From Devosia sp. (GTDB lineage Bacteria > Pseudomonadota > Alphaproteobacteria > Rhizobiales > Devosiaceae), in contig JAQGKH010000356.1 in the NCBI GenBank assembly GCA_028290225.1, positions 1-6,304 on the forward strand: a stretch of DNA of 6,304 nt, written 5' to 3'. Positions 1 to 5,974 of the stretch are shown in pieces. Made by a program: the position numbers and the translations under genes. How positions within the stretch are numbered: the stretch's first letter is position 1; each line of letters begins with the position of its first letter. The notes beneath the pieces are model-generated. The model was not told the DNA's origin. It did not search any database and saw only the letters and a program-made list of their open reading frames with translations.

Positions 1-195
1 ATCACCCCGGGCTTCCAGTTCCGCTGCGTCGATGTGCTGATGACCAATTTCCACCTGCCCAAATCGACCCTCTTCATGCTGGTCAGCGCCTTTTGCGGGC
101 TCGACACCATGCAGGCCGCTTATGCGCACGCCATCGCCGGCGGCTACCGCTTCTATTCCTACGGGGACTCCTCGCTGCTGCTGCGCGCGCCATGA
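1..195 (+). CDS. queA: QueA, C-terminal part (S-adenosylmethionine:tRNA ribosyltransferase-isomerase)
   Basis: This is the last 64 codons of queA, cut by the window edge; the frame opens at base 1 and stops with TGA at 193-195. QueA transfers and isomerises the ribose of S-adenosylmethionine onto preQ1 in tRNA to give epoxyqueuosine, a late step of queuosine synthesis in the cytoplasm. The visible segment carries the family's C-terminal blocks: a T-N-F-H-L-P-K-S-T-L stretch near residue 15 of the fragment, followed by L-V-S-A-F-C-G, and the terminal A-G-G-Y-R-F-Y-S-Y-G-D-S-S-L-L. It ends at the family's usual C-terminus. The enzyme acting one step earlier, tgt, follows on the same strand 55 bases downstream, which fits a queuosine operon. 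Identification is secure; nothing can be said about the N-terminal part. Confidence 0.95.
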   Translation: MTPGFQFRCVDVLMTNFHLPKSTLFMLVSAFCGLDTMQAAYAHAIAGGYRFYSYGDSSLLLRAP

Positions 196-254
196 ACCTG
201 CGCCAGCAACCCCTTTGCTCGGCACGCTTTACCCACTACAACCCGGCCCCATGA
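192..254 (+). other. 20-codon open frame bridging queA and tgt (possible coupling peptide)
   Basis: A short open frame begins with an ATG that overlaps the queA stop (ATGA, 192-195). It stops with a TGA that overlaps the tgt start (ATGA, 251-254), so it fills the whole queA-tgt gap. The predicted 20-residue peptide begins M-N-L-R-Q-Q-P-L and ends H-Y-N-P-A-P, with no membrane segment or recognisable motif. There is no Shine-Dalgarno-like purine run before the tgt ATG, so ribosomes finishing queA could reach tgt by reinitiating through this frame. The geometry is seen in the sequence; translation and function are inference. In GC-rich DNA a 20-codon open frame is common, so the double overlap may be chance. 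Confidence 0.3.
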
Positions 255-1378
255 AACAGGTCACCTTCACCCTTGCCGCCACCGACGGCGCCGCCCGCCG
301 CGGCCGCATCGACACGCCCCGCGGCGCCATCGAAACCCCCGCCTTCATGCCCGTGGGCACCGTAGGCACGGTCAAGGCCATGTATCCCGATCAGGTCCGG
401 GAAACCGGCGCCGATATCCTCCTGGGCAACACTTATCACCTGATGCTGCGCCCCGGCGCCGAACGGGTGGCGGCACTGGGCGGGTTGCACCAGTTCATGG
501 ATTGGCAGCGCCCCATTCTCACCGATAGCGGTGGCTTCCAGGTCATGTCGCTGGCGCAGCTGCGCAAGCTCACCGAGCGCGGGGTCACCTTCAAGTCCCA
601 TATCGATGGCTCGGCCCATGAGCTGACCCCCGAACGCTCCATAGAAATCCAGACGCTTCTGGACAGCGACATCATCATGCAGCTCGACGAGTGCATTGCG
701 CTCCCCGCCGAGCACAAGGAGATGGAACGCGCCATGGAGCTGTCGCTCCGCTGGGCCGACCGCTCCAAATCAGCCTTCAACAACCAGGCCAACCGCGCGC
801 TTTTCGGCATCGTCCAGGGCGGCGATTCCCCCGAACTGCGCTCCCGCTCCGCCGCCGGCCTCAAGAGCATCGGCTTTGACGGCTATGCCGTGGGCGGCCT
901 CGCCGTGGGCGAGCCGCAGGAAACCATGTTCCGCGTGCTCGACGAAATCACCCCCGAACTCCCTACGGACCGTCCCCGCTATCTCATGGGCGTGGGCAAG
1001 CCCGACGATATCCTCGGCGGCATCGGGCGCGGCATCGACATGTTCGATTGCGTCCATCCCACCCGGGCCGGCCGGCACGGCCATGTTTATACCCGCTTTG
1101 GCGTCATCAATCTGAAGAACGCCCGGCATAAGGATGACCCGCGTCCCATCGACGAGCAGTCCCCCAATCTCAACTGCCGCCGCTGGAGCCGCGCCTATCT
1201 TCACCATCTGGTGCGGACCGAGGAGATTTTGGGCGCCATGATCCTTTCCCAGATCAACCTGGCCTATTATCAAGAGCTCGTGGGTGGAGCGCGCACCGCA
1301 ATCGAAGCCAGTCGCTTCACCGGTTTTGCCGCCGAAACCCGCGCCGGCTGGGCCGCGGGTGATCTGCCGGTTATCTGA
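251..1378 (+). CDS. tgt: Tgt, tRNA-guanine transglycosylase (queuine synthesis), zinc-site variant
   Basis: Tgt exchanges guanine 34 of tRNA Asp, Asn, His and Tyr for preQ1, in the cytoplasm. The protein is 375 residues, the usual bacterial length. It has G-T-V-G-T-V-K-A-M (36-44), the T-D-S-G-G-F-Q block with the general-base Asp92, the preQ1 pocket around D146-E147-C148, G-G-L-A-V-G-E (215-221), and D-M-F-D-C with the nucleophile Asp266. The R-W-S-R-A-Y-L-H-H-L block (310-320) is intact. The family zinc site is C-x-C-x2-C plus a His 26 residues later; here these positions are Ser304, Asn306, Cys309 and Ile335, so only one ligand remains. The ATG at 251 is chosen because homology starts there. 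An in-frame ATG at 122 lies deep inside queA, and no Shine-Dalgarno precedes 251, so translation probably depends on coupling to queA. pgi follows after 22 bases. Confidence 0.95.
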   Translation: MKQVTFTLAATDGAARRGRIDTPRGAIETPAFMPVGTVGTVKAMYPDQVRETGADILLGNTYHLMLRPGAERVAALGGLHQFMDWQRPILTDSGGFQVMSLAQLRKLTERGVTFKSHIDGSAHELTPERSIEIQTLLDSDIIMQLDECIALPAEHKEMERAMELSLRWADRSKSAFNNQANRALFGIVQGGDSPELRSRSAAGLKSIGFDGYAVGGLAVGEPQETMFRVLDEITPELPTDRPRYLMGVGKPDDILGGIGRGIDMFDCVHPTRAGRHGHVYTRFGVINLKNARHKDDPRPIDEQSPNLNCRRWSRAYLHHLVRTEEILGAMILSQINLAYYQELVGGARTAIEASRFTGFAAETRAGWAAGDLPVI

Positions 1379-1400
1379 CGTTCAGAAAGGGTTCATCTAC

Positions 1401-3047
1401 ATGGCGAAAACAGGGCGCAAGGCCAGCTTCTCCGACCTCGGCAAGCACCGCAAGCGGCTCGAAAGCCTGCCGATGCGCCTGCAGTTCGCCGAGGATCCCA
1501 ACCGTTTCCAGCGCTTCTCCGCCCGCGCCGGCGACCTCCTGCTCGACTATTCCAAGAACCGCATCGACGAAGCGGCGATGGCCGCACTGTTCGATCTGGC
1601 CCGCGCCGCTGGCCTCGAAGAGCGCCGCACCCAGATGTGCGAAGGCGAGCATATCAACTCGACCGAGAACCGTGCGGTCATGCACATGGCCCTGCGTTAT
1701 CAAGGGGATAGGCCCGTTCCGGTTGACGGCAAGGACGTAATGCCCGATGTGCGCGCCGTGCTCGCCGTCATCGGCACTTACAGCGACGCCATCCGTTCGG
1801 GCCAGATCCGCAGCCATACCGGCGAGCAGTTCACCGACATCGTCAATATCGGCATCGGCGGATCCGACCTCGGCCCGGCCATGGTCACGCTAGCCCTTGA
1901 GCCCTATACCCGCCCTGACTTGCGCGTCCACTACGTGTCCAATGTCGATGGCGCCCACATCCACGACACGCTCAAGCGCCTCAACCCGGGGACAACTCTT
2001 TTTATCGTTGCCTCCAAGACCTTTACCACCGACGAGACCATGACCAATGCCGGCTCCGCCCGCAAATGGCTGGCCGAGTCGCTGGGCGAAGAGGCCGTCC
2101 CGAACCACTTCGCCGCCGTTTCCACCAACATCCCCGCCTGCGCCGCCTTCGGCATTCGCGAGGATCGCATCTTTGGCTTCTGGGACTGGGTCGGCGGGCG
2201 CTATTCGGTCTGGTCGGCCATCGGCCTGCCCATCGCCCTTGCCGTTGGCTACGACAATTTCTCCGCGTTTCTGCGCGGCGCCGATGCCATGGATCAGCAT
2301 TTCCTGTCCGCCCCGCTGGAGCAGAACCTTCCTGTTATCATGGGCTTGCTGGGCGTTTGGTACCGCAATGTCTGGGGCTTCTCGACCCATGCCGTATTGC
2401 CCTACGACCAGCGCCTGTCGCGCTTCCCCGCTTATCTGCAGCAGCAGGACATGGAGTCCAACGGCAAGTCCGTGACCCTCAATGGCAAGCCGGTCGGCTG
2501 GTCCACCGGCCCCATCGTTTGGGGCGAACCCGGCACCAATGGCCAGCACGCCTTTTACCAGCTGATCCATCAGGGCACCGACGTGATCCCTGCCGATTTC
2601 CTGGTTGCCGCACGGCCGCACGAATCGATGCCGCCCCACCACGCCAAGCTCGTCGCCAATGTTCTGGCGCAGTCCGAAGCGCTGATGCTGGGCAAGACCG
2701 AAGAGGAGGTCGTTGCCGAGCTCAAGGCGCAAGGCCTCGACAAGAAAGCGATTAAAGCCTTGGCGCCGCACAAGGTTTTTCCCGGCAACCGGCCATCCAA
2801 CACCCTGTTTTACCCGCAGTTGACGCCCGCAATGCTGGGCTCGCTGGTGGCGCTTTACGAGCACAAGGTGTTCACCCAGGGCGTGATCTGGAACGTCAAC
2901 TCCTATGACCAGTGGGGCGTCGAGCTCGGCAAGCAGCTCGCCAAGGCGCTGCTGCCCAAGGTCGAGGGTACGTCTGGCGCTGACGACCACGACAGCTCCA
3001 CGCGCGGGCTGCTTTCCTTCTATCATGCCAACAGGACGCGCGCATGA
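1401..3047 (+). CDS. pgi: Pgi, glucose-6-phosphate isomerase
   Basis: Pgi interconverts glucose 6-phosphate and fructose 6-phosphate in the cytoplasm, linking glycolysis/gluconeogenesis with the pentose phosphate and Entner-Doudoroff routes and feeding amino-sugar synthesis. The product is 548 residues, nearly identical in length to the E. coli enzyme. It contains N-I-G-I-G-G-S-D-L-G (149-158), the sugar-phosphate-binding S-K-T-F-T-T (205-210), family signature 1 D-W-V-G-G-R-Y-S-V-W-S (262-272) and family signature 2 G-V-I-W-N-V-N-S-Y-D-Q-W-G-V-E (494-508). The catalytic residues are Glu352 (Q-D-M-E-S-N-G-K), His383 (G-Q-H-A-F) and Lys511 (G-K-Q). The ATG at 1401 is preferred over an in-frame ATG at 1284, which lies inside tgt, because AGAAAGGG at 1384-1391 is a good ribosome binding site nine bases upstream. 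It sits 22 bases after tgt and overlaps the next gene by four bases. Nothing in the sequence suggests truncation. Confidence 0.97.
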   Translation: MAKTGRKASFSDLGKHRKRLESLPMRLQFAEDPNRFQRFSARAGDLLLDYSKNRIDEAAMAALFDLARAAGLEERRTQMCEGEHINSTENRAVMHMALRYQGDRPVPVDGKDVMPDVRAVLAVIGTYSDAIRSGQIRSHTGEQFTDIVNIGIGGSDLGPAMVTLALEPYTRPDLRVHYVSNVDGAHIHDTLKRLNPGTTLFIVASKTFTTDETMTNAGSARKWLAESLGEEAVPNHFAAVSTNIPACAAFGIREDRIFGFWDWVGGRYSVWSAIGLPIALAVGYDNFSAFLRGADAMDQHFLSAPLEQNLPVIMGLLGVWYRNVWGFSTHAVLPYDQRLSRFPAYLQQQDMESNGKSVTLNGKPVGWSTGPIVWGEPGTNGQHAFYQLIHQGTDVIPADFLVAARPHESMPPHHAKLVANVLAQSEALMLGKTEEEVVAELKAQGLDKKAIKALAPHKVFPGNRPSNTLFYPQLTPAMLGSLVALYEHKVFTQGVIWNVNSYDQWGVELGKQLAKALLPKVEGTSGADDHDSSTRGLLSFYHANRTRA

Positions 3048-3799
3048 CGGTCAGCACTGAAGAGCAACTGCTGGCGCTCAAGGAAATCGGCCGCATCTGC
3101 GCCATAACCCGCGATGCGATGAGTTCGGCCATGCGGCCCGGCATGACCACCGCTGAATTAGATGAGATCGGTCGGGCACTACTGACCGAGCACGGCGCCC
3201 GCTCCGCGCCCGAGCTGACCTATGATTTTCCGGGCGCCACCTGCATTTCGGTCAACGAGGAAATCGCGCACGGCATCCCCGGTGATCGGGTGCTCCGCGA
3301 GGGCGATCTCGTCAACATCGACGTTTCGGCCGAAAAGAACGGGGTCTTTGCCGACACCGGCGCGTCCTTTGTGCTGGGCAAGGGCGACACCCGGCTCGAT
3401 GCCCTCTGCCGCGACGGCAAAAAGGCGATGTGGGCCGGCATCCGCACCGTCAAGCCGGGGGCAGGGTTCAACGAGATCGGCAATGCCATCGGCAAATTCG
3501 CCAAGAAAGGCGGCTATACGCTGATCCGCAATCTCGCCAGCCACGGCGTGGGCGATAGCCTGCATGATGAGCCCGGCGAGATCGCTACCTGGCCCGACCG
3601 TTCCGAACGTCGCCGCATCACCAATGGCCTGGTGTTTACCATCGAGCCGTTTCTCTCGTTCGGCGGCCGCATGGCGCAGCAGAAATCCGCCGACGACGAG
3701 TGGACCCTGGTGAGCAGCCCCGCAGCGCCCTGCGTGCAATATGAACACACGGTGGTGGCCACGCCCCGCGGCGCTTTGGTGGTAACCTTGGCCGCCTGA
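3044..3799 (+). CDS. map: Type I methionine aminopeptidase, MapB-like variant
   Basis: Methionine aminopeptidase removes the initiator Met from nascent cytoplasmic proteins. The 251-residue product has the complete dinuclear metal site of the type I (pita-bread) fold: Asp93 (N-I-D-V), Asp104 (A-D-T), His167 (S-H-G-V-G), Glu201 (I-E-P) and Glu234 (Y-E-H-T). The catalytic His76 lies in H-G-I-P-G and a second His174 in L-H-D-E-P. It has no N-terminal zinc-finger extension. The F-A-D-T-G-A-S-F-V-L-G segment replaces the G-D-T-S-x-M-F of the main E. coli-type enzyme. It resembles my recollection of the secondary MapB (YflG) group of Bacillus, so this may be a second copy with the main map elsewhere. 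The ATG overlaps the pgi stop (ATGA), with AGGA at 3033-3036 seven bases upstream, so translation is probably coupled to pgi. It converges on a membrane protein gene only three bases downstream. Confidence 0.9.
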   Translation: MTVSTEEQLLALKEIGRICAITRDAMSSAMRPGMTTAELDEIGRALLTEHGARSAPELTYDFPGATCISVNEEIAHGIPGDRVLREGDLVNIDVSAEKNGVFADTGASFVLGKGDTRLDALCRDGKKAMWAGIRTVKPGAGFNEIGNAIGKFAKKGGYTLIRNLASHGVGDSLHDEPGEIATWPDRSERRRITNGLVFTIEPFLSFGGRMAQQKSADDEWTLVSSPAAPCVQYEHTVVATPRGALVVTLAA

Positions 3800-3802
3800 T
3801 CT

Positions 3803-4330
3803 TTACAGGGCGACAAGGATAATGGGAGCCGCGAGCAGCGCGGCAATGGCGATCAGGAAACGCAGATTGCCGAGCGCGCGCAACGACGCCACGCTCAGGA
3901 TAGTAGATAGGGCGGCAAAGGCGGCAAGGGCGATCGCCATTGGAACCAGACCGGCTGTGGCGATGGATCCCCCGACATTGAGTTGTTCATAGGCGCTCTG
4001 CCCGCCCCAGCAACCGATCAGCGCAACAACGAGCACCGTCATCGCCTTGGCAGCGATCAGCAGCGCCATGTCGATGGTCTGGCTGGCGAAAACCAGGGCA
4101 ATACCGCTGGCACTCACATGGGCGGCAATCAAGGTGATGAACAATCGCGGATCGCCCAGCAGCGGCACCATCGCCGGGGGCGAAGCCAGCGGCAAATCTC
4201 CTATGACCGGCAGATCTGCCCCATACCGGCGCAGCAGCACGATGACATAAAGGGTCGCCAGTGTACCAACGGCGAAAATTAACGCCGTTGCCACCCAGAC
4301 TTTGACCAGTTCGATGCTGTCCTGTGACAA
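3803..4330 (-). CDS. Five-helix integral membrane protein, unknown family
   Basis: I do not recognise this 175-residue protein. It is strongly hydrophobic, with five probable membrane helices at about residues 10-33, 63-83, 86-106, 123-148 and 155-174. The longest loop (34-62) is Pro/Gly rich and contains R-R-Y-G near its start. A C-W-G-G-Q-S motif lies at 107-112 between helices three and four. No catalytic motif or signal-peptide cleavage site stands out, so an inner-membrane location is inferred from hydrophobicity alone. The start is TTG at 4330, the first possible start after an in-frame stop at 4391-4393. No clear Shine-Dalgarno precedes it, and a GTG at residue 13 is an alternative, so the start is uncertain. 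The stop lies three bases from the convergent aminopeptidase gene. An inverted repeat (4342-4389) sits in its leader. Confidence 0.75.
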   Translation of the reverse strand: MSQDSIELVKVWVATALIFAVGTLATLYVIVLLRRYGADLPVIGDLPLASPPAMVPLLGDPRLFITLIAAHVSASGIALVFASQTIDMALLIAAKAMTVLVVALIGCWGGQSAYEQLNVGGSIATAGLVPMAIALAAFAALSTILSVASLRALGNLRFLIAIAALLAAPIILVAL

Positions 4331-4341
4331 TGAGAAGCTCG

Positions 4342-4389
4342 GCTGTGGGAGAAAGAGCTGATCGGCCTGCCAATCAACGCGCCCACAGC
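4342..4389. repeat. Inverted repeat in the leader of the membrane protein gene
   Basis: Perfect 8-base arms GCTGTGGG (4342-4349) and CCCACAGC (4382-4389) flank a 32-base loop. On the minus strand the second arm ends 11 bases before the TTG start at 4330, where a ribosome binding site would lie. There is no T run, so it does not look like an intrinsic terminator for the gene upstream. It could be a leader hairpin or a regulator binding site. The repeat is seen directly; a role is inference. Confidence 0.45.
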
Positions 4390-4442
4390 TCTACCACCCG
4401 AATCTCACCGTGAGGTAAAGCCGGGCCAGTCCGGCGCTGCGG

Positions 4443-4613
4443 CTACTGACCGCCTGGATTGGACGGGCCGTCCGAAACACCCGCCTCGATATTTTCCTGG
4501 TCGGTATTACCATCGCCGCCACTTGGCGTCTGGTTGACACTGGTGAACACCAGCGTGGCTACCGCGATAATTACCACAACAACAATGATCGCCCCGATCA
4601 CACGCCTGTTCAT
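4443..4613 (-). CDS. 56-residue single-pass membrane peptide
   Basis: I do not recognise a family. The peptide starts M-N-R-R-V-I-G, continues with one very hydrophobic segment rich in Val and Ile (about residues 5-26), and ends in a polar tail rich in Gly, Asn, Asp, Glu, Pro and Ser. This looks like a short membrane anchor with a disordered hydrophilic tail. By the positive-inside rule (two N-terminal Arg) the tail would face the periplasm; that is inference. The ATG at 4613 is preferred over an in-frame start at 4679 because an AAAGGGG ribosome binding site lies just upstream (minus strand, about 4621-4627) and because the hydrophobic segment follows at once. The extra 22 residues of the longer version look like untranslated leader. 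An inverted repeat lies in that leader. It could be co-transcribed with the 78-residue gene upstream. Confidence 0.65.
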   Translation of the reverse strand: MNRRVIGAIIVVVVIIAVATLVFTSVNQTPSGGDGNTDQENIEAGVSDGPSNPGGQ

Positions 4614-4634
4614 GCCCTTACCCCTTTGCTTGAC

Positions 4635-4673
4635 GGCAGGACAACGGTTGAGCGGCACCCGTGGTTTCCTGCC
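4635..4673. repeat. Inverted repeat between the two small genes
   Basis: Perfect 7-base arms GGCAGGA (4635-4641) and TCCTGCC (4667-4673) can be extended, past a one-base bulge, by AAC (4643-4645) pairing with GTT (4664-4666). It lies after the stop of the 78-residue gene and just before the ribosome binding site of the 56-residue gene, both on the minus strand. No T run follows in the minus-strand direction, so a classical intrinsic terminator is unlikely. A processing or leader hairpin is possible. Confidence 0.4.
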
Positions 4674-4700
4674 ACTCAAATCAATGCCGGGCAGGCCGGG

Positions 4701-4937
4701 TCAGCCTTCCAGCAATCCTGGGGGCAGGGTTCCAATCCGCACCAGCACCCGAGGCTCGTCATAGGTATCGGTTTCGATATCGACTTCTTGCGAAAACGCG
4801 ATCACCCCGGCGCGTGAGGGGGCGAGGCGTTCGGCTGTGAGCAAGGCCTTTTCTTCGGTCTTGACCTGCTGAACCGGCTCGGCGACCAGCTTCTTGCCCA
4901 CCTGCTTGAAGGCCTGCACCAAATACATCGTCGTCAC
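4701..4937 (-). CDS. 78-residue conserved-looking hypothetical protein
   Basis: This is a small soluble protein without membrane segment or signal peptide, of unknown function. It has a basic N-terminal half (residues 1-27, with Lys at 11, 15 and 16), a central E-R-L-A-P-S-R-A-G-V-I-A-F-S segment (36-49) and an acidic stretch D-I-E-T-D-T-Y-D-E-P (53-62) before V-L-V-R-I-G-x-L-P (64-72). The pattern, an alternating strand and helix with A-x-R-L-A-P-x-R-A-G-V-x-A-F, is what I would expect of a short uncharacterised protein shared among Hyphomicrobiales, but that is recollection rather than a search. The start is GTG at 4937: a strong GAGGAGG Shine-Dalgarno ends six bases before it, whereas the ATG at codon four would be 15 bases away. 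It lies 108 bases downstream of tRNA-Lys on the same strand and may be read from the tRNA transcript. Confidence 0.75.
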   Translation of the reverse strand: MTTMYLVQAFKQVGKKLVAEPVQQVKTEEKALLTAERLAPSRAGVIAFSQEVDIETDTYDEPRVLVRIGTLPPGLLEG

Positions 4938-4950
4938 GGCGCGCCTCCTC
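4938..4950 (-). promoter_or_regulatory. Shine-Dalgarno and palindromic spacer deciding a GTG start
   Basis: Read on the minus strand, GAGGAGG (4950-4944) is followed by CGCGCC and then the GTG at 4937-4935. The six-base spacing is optimal for GTG and too long for the ATG three codons later. The last two G of the site and the spacer form GGCGCGCC, an 8-base palindrome (4938-4945). Confidence 0.75.
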
Positions 4951-5045
4951 TGATCACTTCAAAGCGTCTGCGGCTGTCTGGACCTGACCCGCTCGGCTAC
5001 CAACCGGGAGCTTAGTCCATAAACCGATCATGGGGGATAAGAAGA

Positions 5046-5120
5046 TGGTATGCCGGGAGGGGGTCGAACCCTCGACCATTCGATTAAAAGTCGAATGCTC
5101 TACCACTGAGCTACCGGCAC
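5046..5120 (-). tRNA. tRNA-Lys, anticodon UUU
   Basis: This 75-base minus-strand tRNA includes an encoded CCA (plus-strand TGG at 5046-5048). It folds as a full cloverleaf: a 7-pair acceptor stem (GUGCCGG with CCGGCAU), D stem GCUC/GAGC with a 7-base loop, anticodon stem UUCGA/UCGAA with loop CUUUUAA, a 5-base variable region, T stem GAGGG/CCCUC with loop UUCGACC, and discriminator A73. The anticodon UUU (plus bases 5086-5088) assigns lysine, and U33 and A37 are as expected. The first acceptor pair is a G1-U72 wobble rather than a Watson-Crick pair. A sigma70-like promoter lies upstream at 5155-5182. No obvious terminator hairpin with a T run follows. It is not a queuosine-type (GUN) tRNA, so it is not a substrate of the Tgt encoded in this window. 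Confidence 0.97.
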
Positions 5121-5154
5121 AAACCAAATCTGCACGCCTGCGGCGTTGCGGCGG

Positions 5155-5182
5155 AACATAGCCAGTGCCTGTCCGCTGTCAA
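5155..5182 (-). promoter_or_regulatory. Sigma70-type promoter for tRNA-Lys
   Basis: On the minus strand there is a perfect TTGACA -35 hexamer (5182-5177), a 16-base spacer and a TATGTT -10-like hexamer (5160-5155). Transcription would begin near 5148, giving a 5' leader of roughly 28 bases before the mature tRNA end at 5120. The promoter lies between the SPOR-like gene stop (5189) and the tRNA, so the tRNA need not depend on readthrough from that gene. Confidence 0.7.
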
Positions 5183-5188
5183 CCGCAA

Positions 5189-5962
5189 TCAGAGCGGCGT
5201 CCCGGCATACGGCGCCGCAGAACAGGCAATTGCAATCTTCTGCAGGCGCTCACAAAGCGACCTTGCCTCGCCCATTCCGGTGATCGGACCCGCGACAATG
5301 TGCGCCCCTGCATCCTTGGATTGAAGGGACAGCAGCGGCGTCAGGCCCACCAGCAAAGGCGCTACCTTGGTTTGCAATTCGCGCCAGGTGGCCATTGCCT
5401 GCGCCGTCTCAACGCTGCCGCCAACGGCCACTCCAAACGCCCCTTCGCTCGCCGTTGCTGCCGGGGTTTCCGCAAGAGGCTCGGGCAGCGGCTGGCTTGC
5501 CGAGGAAGGTTGTGGAGCAAGGGGAGACTGCCAAACTCGCATATATCCTCCATCGGCCTGCTGGAATTCTCCCGCAGGCTCGCCGGCCGACGCGGTTAGT
5601 GCCTCCCGGTCGATTTGAGCGCCAGCCGGCAATGCTTCGAGCAAGTTCGGCACGCTGACCTCGAGGGACCGAACCCGCTGGTCCGTCTGGCTGTTGGCCC
5701 GCTCCTGAAGGGTAAAGCGCGTCAGCAATGTGCCGTTTTCACGCCGCAACCGCACGGTTTCGGCGCTAAGCTGGGCAACCTCGGCGCGCAACTGCTCCAG
5801 GCTGGCGCCACCGATTCGGGTCTTGTGCAGACTGCTGAGCATCGTGGGGGGGAGCAGGGCGGATAGATTGGCGCTGAGCACGGCAATGGCGCCACACACC
5901 AGGGCAATCATGCCCCAGCGCGTCACATCCGATTGCCGAAAATGCCCGGAAGGGTTAGCCAC
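5189..5962 (-). CDS. Membrane-anchored coiled-coil protein with SPOR-like C-terminal domain
   Basis: This 257-residue protein has four visible parts. There is a short N-terminal cytoplasmic tail; one membrane helix at about 17-37 (G-M-I-A-L-V-C-G-A-I-A-V-L); a likely coiled coil at 54-101 with heptad-like L/V spacing and many Glu, Arg and Gln; and a Pro/Ala/Ser-rich linker at about 145-172. The C-terminal domain of about 85 residues ends with A-H-I-V-A-G-P-I-T (220-228), E-A-R-S-L-C-E-R-L (232-240) and a final A-C-S-A-A-P-Y (246-252). This resembles the half of SPOR domains that runs strand, helix, strand, where they bind denuded peptidoglycan glycans at division sites. The layout fits an inner-membrane protein with a periplasmic wall-binding end. 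The start is GTG at 5962, with AAGAGGG five bases upstream. It is divergent from glmU, a peptidoglycan-precursor gene. The SPOR assignment is by pattern only. Confidence 0.8.
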   Translation of the reverse strand: MANPSGHFRQSDVTRWGMIALVCGAIAVLSANLSALLPPTMLSSLHKTRIGGASLEQLRAEVAQLSAETVRLRRENGTLLTRFTLQERANSQTDQRVRSLEVSVPNLLEALPAGAQIDREALTASAGEPAGEFQQADGGYMRVWQSPLAPQPSSASQPLPEPLAETPAATASEGAFGVAVGGSVETAQAMATWRELQTKVAPLLVGLTPLLSLQSKDAGAHIVAGPITGMGEARSLCERLQKIAIACSAAPYAGTPL

Positions 5963-5974
5963 GTCAGCCCTCTT

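Noticed and set aside
122..250. In-frame N-terminal extension of tgt
   Set aside because: It overlaps queA in another frame, encodes Pro/Ala/Thr-rich sequence unlike Tgt, and family homology starts exactly at the ATG at 251.
236..715. Open frame on the minus strand opposite tgt
   Set aside because: It is a shadow of the tgt coding pattern, with a low-complexity Gly/Ala composition and no independent ribosome binding site that I can see.
1284..1400. In-frame N-terminal extension of pgi
   Set aside because: It lies mostly within the end of tgt, whereas the ATG at 1401 has a good ribosome binding site and gives the standard family length.
1890..3026. Long antisense open frame (about 378 codons) opposite pgi
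   Set aside because: It lies wholly opposite a well-supported pgi. Long antisense frames are expected from GC-rich third positions, and its translation shows no recognisable domain.
4687..4699. CCGG / CCGG stem as a terminator after the 78-residue gene
   Set aside because: It has only four pairs and is not followed by a T run on the minus strand, so it is too weak to call.
5046..5120. tRNA-Lys as an integration (att) site
   Set aside because: I found no second copy of the tRNA 3' end in the window, and no integrase or phage gene, so nothing supports an inserted element here.
5029..5161. Plus-strand open frame starting ATGGGGGATAAG across the tRNA
   Set aside because: It runs antisense through the tRNA gene, has no ribosome binding site of note and shows no recognisable protein pattern.
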